Shown here: positions 10,379 through 21,458 of the stretch, one piece after another
How the letters are laid out: each line of letters starts with the position of its first letter
Position numbering within the stretch: the stretch's first letter is position 1
Source: Setomelanomma holmii
Lineage: Eukaryota; Ascomycota; Dothideomycetes; Pleosporales; Phaeosphaeriaceae
DNA: 64,000 nt
NCBI GenBank assembly: GCA_010015745.1
Contig: ML978217.1
Span: forward strand, 1 to 64,000
Reading direction: 5' to 3'
Program-made: the position numbers and the translations under genes
The notes under the pieces: generated by a model
What the model was told of the DNA's origin: nothing
Seen by the model: the letters and a program-made list of their open reading frames with translations, nothing else
The model's database searches: none

Positions 10379-11554
10379 ATGATCGAAAGATCTGAAACGA
10401 AAGCTTGCACAAATTGCGCCAAATCCCGGCGGAAATGCGGAAAACAACGCCCAGAGTGTTTACGCTGCCAATCACGACGACTTAGCTGCCACTATCCACC
10501 GCCTAGACTAACATCCTTCATACCTCTTTCCGAATCCAACACGCCTCAGATTCCAATCAAGGACTTAGCACTTACCTTATCCTCATCACTCATATTCCAT
10601 CTTCCCCTAATCGACTCCGCCTCGCCCACATCCTGGTTCGCCTCGCCTCCAACCTGGTTCATCGATCCCCCGCCCCCATCCTTACTATCCAGCCCTCAAC
10701 GATTCTCCTCGACAGACTTCAATTACAGTCTGGACCGCGTCTTCCAATGGCTCATCCAATGGGTCGACACAGGAGCCTGTCCATTCATACACGCGCAGTT
10801 ATACCGCACATGTTACCCGTCCGCGATTCAAGACGCGTATATGGCGATGGGGATGTACTTGCGCAAAAATACAAGGAACGAGAGCATCGTGTGTAGAATC
10901 ATTGCAGAGAAGGCAACACAGGTCGTTGCGCATGGCCTTCACCTGAGCGCATTAACAATAACATCCCTCGAAAACCTCGCACGGACACAAGCACTCCTCA
11001 TATACCAATGCATCTGCCTGCACGACGGCGACTTACGTCTGCGCAAACTCGCAGAACAACACATCCCCGTGCTGGAAAATTGGCTCGAGGTGCTGATGCA
11101 GCAAGCGAGTCAGACGCTGTGTTTTCGCGACACACCTGCGTTCACCACACCAGCCACTTCAGAAGACTTGATGACTACTGCGCGACCTACGTCTGGCCCC
11201 GATGCAGTCGATCCAGCAAATCATCTCTGGTTCTCCTGGATCCTCGCGGAATCCGTGCGTCGCCTGTGGCTCATCACCGCCGGTCTGCAAGGCTTGTACA
11301 AACTCTTCACCAAGCCGGACCCAGCTCGGCCATGTATGGGCGGCACATTATTCACGTCGCGGCAAGGATTCTGGGAAGCGTCTAGCGCGGGGGTGTGGGA
11401 GCGCGAGTGTACGGAGCGGTATGCGGGGTTGGTGAGGTTGACGGAGATGGACAAATTGTTTAGTATGGTGCCCAAGGTGGAGTTGAGTGAGTTTGCGAGG
11501 GTGGCGTTGCAGTGTGCGTTTGGGTTGGAGTGGTGTGAGACGGTTGGGGTGTAG
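10379..11554 (+). CDS. Zn2Cys6 transcription factor (small)
   Basis: A 391-aa regulator. The zinc cluster is at the very N terminus: Cys10, 13, 20, 27, 30 and 37 in the spacing C-x2-C-x6-C-x6-C-x2-C-x6-C, followed by basic residues. A Pro/Ser-rich linker (about 40-110) leads to a helical C-terminal region (WFSWILAESVRRLWLI) like the back part of fungal regulators of oxidoreductase or secondary-metabolite genes. No full Fungal_trans domain is evident. An earlier exon from ATG 10206 spliced near 10332 is possible (GTATTG donor) but not needed. It is divergent from the SDR at 8875-9943, making that gene the obvious candidate target. Confidence 0.82.
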   Translation: MIERSETKACTNCAKSRRKCGKQRPECLRCQSRRLSCHYPPPRLTSFIPLSESNTPQIPIKDLALTLSSSLIFHLPLIDSASPTSWFASPPTWFIDPPPPSLLSSPQRFSSTDFNYSLDRVFQWLIQWVDTGACPFIHAQLYRTCYPSAIQDAYMAMGMYLRKNTRNESIVCRIIAEKATQVVAHGLHLSALTITSLENLARTQALLIYQCICLHDGDLRLRKLAEQHIPVLENWLEVLMQQASQTLCFRDTPAFTTPATSEDLMTTARPTSGPDAVDPANHLWFSWILAESVRRLWLITAGLQGLYKLFTKPDPARPCMGGTLFTSRQGFWEASSAGVWERECTERYAGLVRLTEMDKLFSMVPKVELSEFARVALQCAFGLEWCETVGV

Positions 11555-11727
11555 TCATTTGGTTGATCGTGGAATGGATGAAGAATCGTTATGTGTGCAT
11601 GGATCTGTTTTCCTAAGTCCTGCTATGCCTCTGGTCCCAAATGTCGCTCCCGTAAATGCTTAGACCACACATATCCCTGAAATGCAAACCTGCCATGCCG
11701 CCTGTCCATCGAGACTTTGATGATCAC

Positions 11728-13068
11728 TTACACGCTGAGCGTAGGGTGAGCAGTCAACTCGTTCTGAGGCATCAGCGGCGCCTCTATTACTGGCTCCGGC
11801 ACTTTGACCCGCTTTACTTCTGGCTGATCATCCGAAACATCCTTTCGCTTTCCCGTCTTCTCAGTTGCCGGTGCTTTCTGCCCGTTGGCCTCCCTCATTC
11901 TAGCCTTCTTGGACGCTCGCGACTCCTGCGGCGGTATGCGAAGATGCTCATCCACTGCCTTCGCTTGCTCGAGCAGATCATCGACGTCCTCCAGGCCCAG
12001 TGCGACGATGACATCCGCATAGCATCTCGACTTGTTCATTGCCTGATACACCTTCTCTCGCCCAGGTATCATCTGACCAAGGAGGTATTTTGTGTTGCCC
12101 CATCGATTCTCAACGAGCAGCGCATAGCGCATGTATTCTGTGACGACTGTCTTCCACTGCAATCGCCATTCGTGGGGTCCACCTTCTGCATCGGGTCGGA
12201 AACAGCTAGGATTCTTCTCTGCTTCGGTTGCAATCATAGCGCCGTCGACATTGAACTCTTCCATCAGCTGCAGCGCTTCGGTCCTCGATGTCACGTCGCC
12301 ATTCATAACGCAAGCAACGCCCGCTTCCCTACAAATGTCGCCAACCATCTTGAGCTGGTGCCGGATGGCCCTCTCCCTGGGCCGCATAGGTGTGGTTCGG
12401 CAGTGTACTGTGAGTCCCGTGATGCCCGTCTTCACCAAGCGCTTCACTAGCGCCTCAGTCTCTCCTGCCGTATCTAGTATCCGTATTTTGACCGAAATAC
12501 CAATCTCGTAGGGTTTGCCCACTTCCTCCACTAAGCTTATGAGAATGTTGCACAGCAGGTCTGGCGTCTTGAGTAGCGCCGCGCCCATGCCACCCGTCGT
12601 TGAGAATGGCTTAGGACATCCCGAATTGACATCAATGCCCGCCACATCCGCAGCTACCATCTTCGCTGCCTGCACCGCCAGCTCCGGGTTCGCGGTACCC
12701 ATCTGATATATGAGCTTGCCTTTCTCCAGCTCCGGATGTATGCGATATAGCACGCTTTCGCGGTTCTCGGGATCTAAGGTGGGGTTCTTGAGTTTGCTCG
12801 TTGGCAGTCGCGACCACTCGAGAGTCTGCGTGTGCGGATTCATGCGGCGCGTGGTGCCAACGATAGCGCGATCGATGGTCTCGGGACCCCATACGAGGTC
12901 TGCGCCGTACTTGAGGGCGAGGAGGCGGGACGGCAGTTCACCGGAGCGCACCATTGGGGCGAGGACCACTTTGCCGCGGTAGTCGACGCCATTCTTGGGG
13001 ATCGGGACATGTGGGGGTGGAGTAGAAGCCATAGCTCGTGTTATCGAATGTCGAAGGGAGCGTAGCAT
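11728..13068 (-). CDS. SMM1: tRNA-dihydrouridine(20) synthase (Dus2/Smm1)
   Basis: A 446-aa intronless flavoenzyme that reduces uridine-20 of tRNA to dihydrouridine using FMN and NAD(P)H. Seen: the FMN-barrel start VVLAPMVRSGELP, the catalytic-cysteine motif DVNSGCPKPFS (Cys151), SVKIRIL, LTVHCRTTPMRPRE and VMNGDVTSR, all in family order. The C terminus is a basic, low-complexity tail (about 375-446, SRASKKARMREANGQK); no dsRNA-binding domain as in animal Dus2. Two in-frame ATGs exist, residues 1 and 13. The first 12 residues (MLRSLRHSITRA) are basic and Ser/Leu-rich like a mitochondrial presequence, so dual targeting is possible. It is convergent with the Zn2Cys6 gene at 10379. Confidence 0.93.
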   Translation of the reverse strand: MLRSLRHSITRAMASTPPPHVPIPKNGVDYRGKVVLAPMVRSGELPSRLLALKYGADLVWGPETIDRAIVGTTRRMNPHTQTLEWSRLPTSKLKNPTLDPENRESVLYRIHPELEKGKLIYQMGTANPELAVQAAKMVAADVAGIDVNSGCPKPFSTTGGMGAALLKTPDLLCNILISLVEEVGKPYEIGISVKIRILDTAGETEALVKRLVKTGITGLTVHCRTTPMRPRERAIRHQLKMVGDICREAGVACVMNGDVTSRTEALQLMEEFNVDGAMIATEAEKNPSCFRPDAEGGPHEWRLQWKTVVTEYMRYALLVENRWGNTKYLLGQMIPGREKVYQAMNKSRCYADVIVALGLEDVDDLLEQAKAVDEHLRIPPQESRASKKARMREANGQKAPATEKTGKRKDVSDDQPEVKRVKVPEPVIEAPLMPQNELTAHPTLSV

Positions 13069-13227
13069 AACATGCCGTTGTGATGAGCGAAGATTGTAGG
13101 TGAGAGTGGGGAGTCAGATCGAAGCGTTCTGGAAATTCTGTGCACGGATCAACTGACGCTAGCTGCGAGGCCGTACTAGCGCCGTAGATCTCCCGCTGCT
13201 TCAATCGATCCAGTCCCGCGAGATCCT

Positions 13228-14582
13228 CTACACAAAAAAGATATCGTCTACTTCAAGACCCATCGCGTCAGCCTCCCCGTCCATCAAGCCGTGTGAGTAC
13301 GCATCGCCAACGAGACGCCACCTATCCAGTCCACCGATCCTCTTCGCTCTCCTGAGCACATGCGGGGTGCATGCCTCATTGCAGACGCAAATCTCGTCCT
13401 CTATCTCAACCCAACTCATGGTGAAGCCAAGGCTGCCTTCTTTTGTCAAAAAGAGCTATCTGCCGCCTAGGTCCAACAACGAGGTCGCGAAAATGATCAT
13501 GGATGCGTTTCTGCTGTGCGACACCATGGTTTCTAACTCAACCATAGAAAGGCCGACTTCCAAGAAGTTTGTCCCCGACGACGTTTTGCATCTGTATATA
13601 TCAGCACATCCACCAGATGAACTTGGAGCGTCCTGAATACCTTTCGTGTATGTTATACTTTGTGAATATCCGCTCAATGTCTTACAGATTCATCCGAAAT
13701 TCAAGGTAAGATTCAAGCGCAATGGTTCCGCTGACTGCCTCTGTTACATTACCGATCAAAGTTCTCCAATACGTGTCTAAGGACACTTTCGGATGTGCCC
13801 GTTGTGCACCTGAACCCACACGCCCTCGATTTGAGTCCAGAAGCAGCACTGCTGAAGCGGTATGTTCCTCCCACTTCGCCAAATGAAGTGGCGCAGAACT
13901 GCTACGTCGTGCAACGCCTCCAGTGGCACAGACGGTACCTCCTGGCAGACGAGTTCAACGTTGTCCAGTATGTGTCGGCCTGCATCTGTCTACTCATCTC
14001 ATAGACGTCGCCCGGATATTGCCTCACATTGAAAAGCTCCTTACCAATTTCAAACATGCTTTGTAGTGTAGCAATGGCGTCTGGCACTCTCTTTTGCTCC
14101 TCAGCAACTCCGAACCAGACCCAAACACTCTGCGCCTGTCGGTAAATACTGCTCATCAACGCTATTTGAGCGGCCTTCTCCTCCACATTTTCCTGGTTTA
14201 TGCATATCGCATCAATCCAAATCATCTGGCGCGTTCCTTGCATGCAGCATACAGTCAGATACGGCAGCGCCGAATAAAGGTTTTGTTGGACAAGAAAGCG
14301 CTTGTTGTTGAGCGTAATCGGCAAGCGCTTCGCTCGAGGACCCCAAACGTATGACAGAGCATGGAACTGCAAGTCAGGATCGTCGAACCACATCGTCTGT
14401 AGATCCCAAGCATGACCACCAGGCTGGCCTAAGGGCGAAGGAACAAGCAATCGTATTGCTCCTGGTGGAAGCGGCTCGTAGGTGAATCGTGGTAGTATAC
14501 GCTTCCGAATTCTTTTGCTTCGTTCGAGGTTTTCATGTTGCTTCCCGAGCCGTTTCCAGGATCTCGTCGTTCGCCTGGGCAT
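13228..14582 (-). pseudogene. HET-domain protein, frameshifted and with a stop
   Basis: The N-terminal HET domain is well kept (14582-13902): FHALSYVWGP, MIWIDAICINQ and QSVWVWFG are the three signature blocks. The frame then degenerates (ends at 13902), resumes as SLDTYWRTLIGNVTEA in the frame ending at 13682, and again from about 13650. A TAG at 13458-13456 interrupts what is otherwise continuous C-terminal sequence, SLLDLGGR then stop then LFLTKEGSLGFTM, to a final stop at 13228. The C-terminal block WRLVGDAYSHGLMDGEA is the usual end of HET proteins. HET proteins trigger cell death after fusion of unlike strains. This copy cannot make a full protein unless the frame breaks are assembly errors. 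Confidence 0.75.
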
Positions 14583-14879
14583 TGTTTCCTACCAGTAGAG
14601 AAGTCGCATCGAGGTCACCAGCTGAAGACCCTAAGGGAAGGAGCGCCTTTGAGATGAACGCGAAGTACTTGGGCTCGAATTTTGGAGACGTTTGAAAAGA
14701 AGCTTGAGGATTAGCATGAGGTTGTACTTGACGAGCCCAAATATGACATCTGAGGATAGTGGAGGAAGGAAGGCTGAACTGCAAATGGATCCGTTGGGTC
14801 AGCGAGTGGCTAACCTCTTTCGGCTAGGATCCCTGAAGCGTTCCCACCCTATTCCCCTCAGGATCGACGCGCTCGTGAT

Positions 14880-15239
14880 TCGCTCCATCGATGTCTTCCA
14901 TGATCAACTATTCAGCACCTATGGCTCTGGTAATTGTGTTCCTCCAATTGTGATCATTGCATCCTGCGACATGGCTTCCATCAACATGTACTTCGCCGGC
15001 TCACACGTCGCCGAAGGTGCGACTGACAGATCTATGAGAGATTAGGCGAGCGGCGTTGGAAGTGCCGGAAGCAATCTCTTCGTAACAGCGTAGTGTTTCG
15101 TCGCCGTTGTCGAGAAATATCAGCGGGATTTGCACATCGCTCACAGCTTCCAATAGAATCCTCTCGAGCAGTTCGGGTGGAAGAAGCTAAATGGTACTGG
15201 CAGAAGAGGATGGTACTGCAGATGACGAATCCATGGTGC
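14880..15239 (-). pseudogene. F-box gene remnant
   Basis: ATG at 15239 begins MDSSSAVPSSSASTI and then meets a TAG. In the same frame the F-box start follows (LLPPELLERILLEAVSDV), then TLRCYEEIASGTSNAARLIS and a second stop. A later frame gives EPAKYMLMEAMSQDAM. The block LPPELLERIL is a clear F-box beginning. The upstream 15.24-15.65 kb holds only low-complexity promoter-like sequence. Further C-terminal pieces may lie to about 14533 but are not distinctive. Confidence 0.5.
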
Positions 15240-15970
15240 GCCAAAGGGGGCATTAACTGAGCTGAGCGGTTGTGCTGCAATGTTCGACAAGTTGAGTGAG
15301 CTCAGTTGTGAGTGAAAGTGTTTTCGGGCGAGTGACAACTAGGCGGGAAAGAAAGCTCGAGTGAAAGACCGCGCTAGCGTGAGCAGCAAAGTGAGAGGGA
15401 AGGAGCGAAGCGTTCGAGCAAACAGAGGCAATGACGTAAGTGACCAAGAGACGCAACTGCTGCCTTCGGTCAAGCCATTGAAATGTCCAGATATCAAAGA
15501 GAATGCTGACCATACTCGCGCAGAATTGCACTTCATCATTGCAAAGCAGTGACTCCACGAAAGACTTCTCTCCTCTCCTGCTTTGATGCCAGCACAATAT
15601 CCAGTCCTCCATACAATGTTCACCGGTTCCTTCATGATTCTCTGACGCTACTGCTTGGCGTTAGCTAAATGCCGAAGCAACAGTTCTGGTATCCACGCTG
15701 TGACATTGAGGCCTTTTCAAGCAAATCTTGTGACCAGATCAAGGAAAGAACGCAACCCATATTCTCTCATGTTCATATATTTGCATTTTGTAATAGGAGA
15801 GAGCTACAAGGGGAGTTGCATGACGTTCCCCAATCTCATACTGCGTTGTATATATAGTAACGTCAAGCATCGCGATCTACCATAGAACTGAGGGGAACGC
15901 GGCCATCGCCAACGCTTAAAGTATACTGCCCGTTTTTTCGAATCCTTGACTCGTTATGCTCGTCGTTTCC

Positions 15971-17501
15971 TCAGCTCACATTGTTTGCTAACGACTCTGC
16001 CAGGTCTTTCTCCTGTTCTTCAACCTCCACCGCCTCGGCCTTACCTTCCCTTTCTTCTTTCTCCTCATGAGCCCATGCCAACTCTAGTACGCTTCGAAAA
16101 TTGTGTGGAGCCAAAGTCACCAACTTGGCGACACCTAGAACGAGGCTTCTGGGCATGTCCGTGCAAAAGTGTTCAATCTTCTCCATCCCCTTTTGACTCA
16201 GTTCATCGCCATCCGAAGTCAGGAGTCTGGCCCACGCGCAATCATACTTCGGTTGCAGTCGAAACTCGTCCAGACTGAATTCCATAGCTAGCTGCAGTAT
16301 CCGCCCATAAGAGCTTTTCAGCATGTCGATGAGTTCGAGGCGTTTCAGATTCGACCCATAGTGCGCTAAGAAGGACAACAAAGACGTGTCGCACTGGTTC
16401 GCGTTGGCCAACGTAAGACTAGTGATTGCCGGCATAACCGAAAGTGGAGGAAGAGGAGCGATCGGTTTATCCGGCGCGGCGTCCCAGTCGTCGTGATCGA
16501 TGGTTAGTCTCTTGAGACTGGGACACAACGACTTGGTGATCGTCATCCTTGTTCTCTGCATTGCCTTGTGCCATCATCTTCGAAAAACGGCGCGTATTTG
16601 TCCCTTAGCAGCAGGGTCTCAACATTATTGCAGGCTTTTGCCAGTGTATGCGCTGAGACATGGGTAATGAAGGCATGATACTCATCGAGATCGACTGCTA
16701 AGTCCATGTCGCGTGGGCGTACGCAAGAATTGGCTATTGCGACCATGAAGATCTTGAAGCCAACATGCGCACTCAGACCCGGAAAAATCGAATTAGTGAG
16801 ATTAGCGAATTTGTGCTCCTGACACCCAGATGGCATACCAAGATATCTACTCGGGACGTCGAAGTCGGCGGAATAGCAGAGGCCTGTCAGGTTCGTGAAG
16901 CAATTTAGGCAGTTGGTCAGATGCGTTTCGAGTCGATCTGCTCCGATACCGATTTGCTCAAAGGGCGGGACGGTCTCAACTTGGTACATGAGTGTGGGCG
17001 TTGATGACAACGACGACCATATCTCGGGGTACCAAGTGCGCTCAGCTGTCTTTATTGTGTGTAGTGTGTGCTGTGCGTCAAGTGGAAGCCGAGTCATTCT
17101 TGTTGAAAAGCCTTCGTCGTCGTAGTAGGATAACAGGGCCATACTGCTCGACAAGTGATATTGAGTCTGGATAACCACAGGGCAAGTTCGTCTTTGCGTG
17201 ATATGTCATCCAAATATCGTATACTCTGTCTGGATGCTAGATCGAAAATGGTGTCGTCGAGAACTTTCGCGAGAGCTCGCCACGACAAGGCGCGAAACGT
17301 CATGCATGTCATGCGAAAGGCAAGATGTTCCGCCAGTACTTTCGCATGATTCCCAGAGTAGACTTCAACGTGATCGTCTCGGTATGCCCTGGCAAGTGGT
17401 GGTGTGGTCGCTGCTACCTCAAACAGCACCTTCTCCAGTAATTCCGGTGGAAGCCTCTCGATCGGGCGGCGGTGGTCTGGTATGTGTGCAGCGGTTGCCA
17501 T
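15971..17501 (-). pseudogene. F-box/LRR-like gene in three frames
   Basis: ATG at 17501 starts a block with a clear F-box (ERLPPELLEKVLFEVAA, residues 15-31) and FRMTCMTFRALSWRAL. It continues to about 17130, where the frame must change to one containing TLMYQVETVPPFEQIGIG and NLTGLCYSADFDVP. A second change at about 16550 enters SLCPSLKRLTIDHDDWD and an LRR-like segment SNLKRLELIDMLKSSYG, ending in an acidic tail and TGA at 15971. Coding character is continuous through both joins, and I found no GT-AG intron of acceptable length that restores phase. Two frameshifts are therefore the simplest reading. Function if intact: substrate adaptor of an SCF ubiquitin ligase, target unknown. Confidence 0.55.
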
Positions 17502-18067
17502 ACTGGTTTCGTGGATAACTTGATGCGTTTTGAAGGGCCGTACGAAAGGAGCAAGCGGACAGTGTATTCGGTGTTGAAGATCTGGATGAGGGTGAGAGCG
17601 AGAGAACGCTTCGTACTAGCACCAAGCTTATGCCGTGCTATTGATGGAAAAGGAAAGCGCGACGCTGTGAGCACGAAAACAAGTGACGCGTGAAGTCACT
17701 GTCCTGTTGCGAGACCGGGCCATTGATGAAAGTGAAAGAGAGCCGTAAAGGGTCGTACGCCGCTCTAGTCTGTATGATAGCGACTTCATGGTAACAACTA
17801 AACAGGATGAGGCAATGTATGAATGCGGAAGATCAGGATGATGGACTACAACCGTCATGGTAGGGTATATGAACTCTTTGCGAACTTACACTTCCTCCAG
17901 TGAGTGTGTCGACAACGCTATGCATCGCTAAGCATGCATTAACCCATAGACCATTCTCAAATTGAAAGATGACCAAAGCAGTTATTACGCTCTTGACAAG
18001 CCAACTCCAACACTCATCATCTTCTCACACGTCAGCCCTCACAGCACTGAATTGACCGCACACTCCA
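17502..18067. other. Intergenic, no feature recognised
   Basis: Between the F-box-like gene and the oxygenase I see only short frames without codon character or known motifs. Confidence 0.5.
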
Positions 18068-19068
18068 CTACGCCTTCACCAGCTTCTCTTGAATCGCCTT
18101 ATAATTCCTCTCCATCGCCCTTTTCGTGAACTCCTCGCCCGTCACCATCTCATACTTCTTCTCTTTCCCCTGTATCCTCGCATCCTTACACGGCTGATTG
18201 AAATACGCAATACTATACCTCTCTCCCCAGAAATCCCCAGCCTCACTCGGCGCCTTGACACGATGAAATGTACTCTTGAAACTATCGTCGCTCCACGACA
18301 TGAGCAGGTCTCCCACATTACACACTATTGCGTTGCGCTCAGCATCAGGTTCGACCTTGGTCCACGCATCGCCGTATCCGAACTCTGTAGAAACCTCGCG
18401 CCCAGGACAGATTTCAAGTCCGGATTGGCCAGCCTTTTGGAAGAGGAGAGTCAGGAAGTCCCAATCTGCGTGCGCGCCGGCGCGATGATATACCTCTCCA
18501 TTCACACTCGGCGCCCGTGGAGTTTCAAAGTAGTATAATAGTCGACATACAGTCTGACTCTGCGGCCGGGCAACATCATGCGCACGAACAAGATACTCGT
18601 CTTCAAAGCCCAATCCGTGCGCAAAGTAGCGCATCAACTTTTCGCTCACAGACTGAACTTTGTGCATGAATTCCAGTGCTTCTTCGCGAAAGCCTGGGAG
18701 CGTGGATTTCATCGAGCCAGCGGCCGTTTATGCTTGAGCCGAATTGCATTTGGTATGATTCCTTACGGTCTGGCAGGCCTGTCGATGGGCGGACCTGTGC
18801 GTTCTTTTCCCAGCCTGCATTGTGCTGAGGTAAGAATGGTACACGAGATTTCACGTCATCGGATTGATTGAAGAAGCGCGGATTGATCGAATATCTTGTC
18901 CACGGATTCCCGTGATATGCCATGGTCGATGATTGTGAAGAAGCCATGGTTTTCGGCTGCGTCGACGAGGTCGGCGGTGACGGTGTCAACGCGAGTGTCA
19001 AAGTCATGTAGCGAGATCGTTGGAACGGGCCGATCGATATATCTTGTTGTTAGCATTGTTGGTGTCAT
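18068..19068 (-). pseudogene. 2-oxoglutarate/Fe(II) oxygenase with two frameshifts
   Basis: ATG 19068 starts MTPTMLTTRYIDRPVPTISL, the N-terminal DIOX_N region, up to DKIFDQSA at about 18880. There the frame must shift to FFNQSDDVKSRVPFLPQ. It shifts again at about 18713, entering LPGFREEALEFMHKV, and ends at 18068. The C-terminal catalytic domain is complete: iron ligands His-x-Asp in HADWDFLTLLF and the distal His in STFHRVKAPS, plus the 2-oxoglutarate-binding Arg in RYSIAYF. The family (isopenicillin-N-synthase-like, plant and fungal 2OG oxygenases) hydroxylates small molecules. The first break lies at TCCGCGCTTC, where loss of one GC unit from a GCGCGC run would explain it. Without the indels the protein would be about 330 aa. 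No GT-AG introns fit either join. Confidence 0.75.
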
Positions 19069-19282
19069 GGTGGTCCCGTGATAAGGGGGCAATACTCGTG
19101 AGGCTTGAGGTGGGGTGTTGTTGGCGCTAATGTGGCCACACTGCAGCCGCCTTCTTACACATTTACACCACACGTAGGAGGTTGCAATACCGCGTGCATC
19201 TCGTGCGAGAAGTTGCTAGTGTGTCCACAGCAGTAGCCATTACACCTCGCTGCTATCTTCGGTGTATCGTGCATATCAACAG

Positions 19283-19900
19283 CTAAGGCGTTTTGGGTTG
19301 GTCAAGCTCAGCCTTGGTCTTAGGCAAATGACGTCTGATAGTGGGACCGGAGGTCTCCGATGCCTCAGGCGATAGCAAAGCTCCAAGTAAGATTCGGCCC
19401 GCGCTGTAGTATAAGTCTGGGCAGTCTCCGTACGATTCGGCAAGTGGATTTAGTAGCCTATTAAGCGGTGTACTAGTGACGATGCCGCCGAAGCCGATTG
19501 ATGTCGCCATATCGAAAGCCTGAACCCGATCCAAGGGAAAACGAGAGGTTAACCTCAAACACAACTGACGATCTTATTTCTCTCACTCGTATCTCTCATG
19601 CCCCTCCGGCCACGCATCGGCGAAGCTCAGCTGCCAAGCGAATTCTGACTCGAAGGATTTGCCTCGTTCCCCTGCAACTTCAGAGAATTTTGGTTTCGTG
19701 ACTTGGGTGATGTAAGACCAGAAGACGTACAGCGGATCTCGGTCAAATAGCCCCAAGTCCGTGGGGCACATACGATCCCAATGACGGAAGTACTGGCACT
19801 GTACTCTCGGTGAGGGGATCCTGCTCCTACACGGCTGTTCGGCGTTCTGCTCGAATGTTGATATCGGACGCGGACGGATGAAGGCATCGGCAATATGCAT
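19283..19900 (-). CDS. Hypothetical protein, exon join unresolved
   Basis: Two coding-like blocks lie close together. The first (ATG 19900 to about 19586) reads MHIADAFIRPRPISTFEQ and later FRHWDRMCPTDLGLFDRD and SFESEFAWQLSFADAWPEG. The second (about 19515-19283) reads AFDMATSIGFGGIVTSTPL and LYYSAGRILLGALLSPEA. A sequence TACGAGTGAGAG ... GGTTCAG between them looks like an intron, but its phase is off by one base, so a frameshift or another splice choice is needed. I do not recognise the family. There is no signal peptide. Confidence 0.4.
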
Positions 19901-21458
19901 GTGATGTCGCAGTCGTTAGCGCGCGGGTAGTGACATTTGTAGTTCATCTCGATCCTGCACACGTGTGAATTCGCGCAGGAACACATTCGTAGACCCATGT
20001 CATGTCTTGTCCCTCCGCATTATGTATCGTGCGCAGGCGTTGAAGCCGCAAGGACGCCGGACCTGGTCTGCGTCCGTGCATTTAAGTTTTCACATGCTAA
20101 AAGATTTTCCCGGGTCCGTCGGTTGAGCCTCGGGATCTTTCCAGCCCTGCCGTCCATCAATATTGTGCCTGTACGCCAACGAGGCCAGACAATTATTTCG
20201 TGAGCATGTTTGGTGCCATGTATCACTAGCCACCATTGACTGTTCGCAAGGTCGTGTGACGGCGGGTGAGATGGCACGATAGGACAATCTTACATTGCCT
20301 CGTCGCCTAGAGGCTGCCAGACCCGAGCAAATCAGATATGCGAAAACACGCTGACGAACATGTTGCAGGTCGTGTAAAGTAAGACGGGTAGGCGGGTGAA
20401 AGTTGACGCGAGAGAGCAAATGGTGATGTGCCCACGTGCAAACTCGTGATTGGTGTAATAGAGCAAGCCGGGCCGTTAACGTTTTGGATTCTGGACTCGC
20501 AGCATTTAGTCAGACATGAGCAATTTGCTTAAACGTATGTGGCGCTGCTGCATACACATCGCCAAATCCATGGTGGTGTGGAGGAGAAGAGACGAACGGC
20601 TCGCTTAGGATTTTTGAAGTATAATAAATTAAGCAAGCAGCAAATGTGCCCGCATGTAGCGCGCATCGATGGCATGTGCCTTGGTTTTAGCTTCAGAAAC
20701 TGTCCAGTAGCGACTGCGAAACGCAGCTCATGCATGTTCGAGGCCATTTGGACCTGGCATTAGACATTAGTGGCACGTTGTCGGATGTACTGAAGCCATG
20801 TGCAAGCCCCCCGTCAAAACCGTTGGAGGGCGTCAGGGTGGCTGTATCGGGTATCGCGCCCGCAGATAGCAGCCGGGCAGTTTGTCGAATGGGGCCGCCC
20901 GTGGATGACAGCTGTTTGTCAGGACGATCGCCGATGTGACCGGAGACACCCGCTAAATTGTAGATCATATCGGATGGAAAGCTGCTCGAATGAGGCAGGT
21001 CGAAAGATGACAGCGCTGGTGATTGATTGTTGGTCGAGATAGCAGATCAAATAGCATTATAGTAGCAGAGCACCATGCCAGATGGTATCGCTAACTTTCC
21101 GTAACCGACATTCCGTCATAGCTGCCCAGAAGAGGGCGAGGTGATAGTACAATGGCGCTTGGGCCTGGCAGTGTGTGCGACTTGCCTCGATCTCTCACCT
21201 TCGAAGTGATGATCGAAGCATCTTTCTGGCCCGAGGCGTGTAGCAAAGAAGCAGTCAAGCTGGTATCCTTTGCTCCTCGTGACCTCTCCTCGGCCACTCT
21301 ATGTGGAGACGAGGACAGCTTTTTGGACCGCGAAAGGCTTTGCGAGACGGCGGAATCATGTCGTTTGAAGACGACTCAACCTCAGTCTGCGTTATGGTTG
21401 TAGAGAGTTGCTGACATCTCCATGTACCCTCAGAGTGTAGCCAACCTCTGGTGATGCA
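19901..21458. other. Intergenic, no feature recognised
   Basis: About 1.5 kb upstream of the hypothetical protein and downstream of the Zn2Cys6 gene. Only short overlapping frames with no family match or splice logic were seen; no tRNA-like or repeat structure was noticed. Confidence 0.5.

Noticed and set aside
12131..12511. Plus-strand frames inside DUS2
   Set aside because: They are antisense to conserved catalytic blocks of the synthase.
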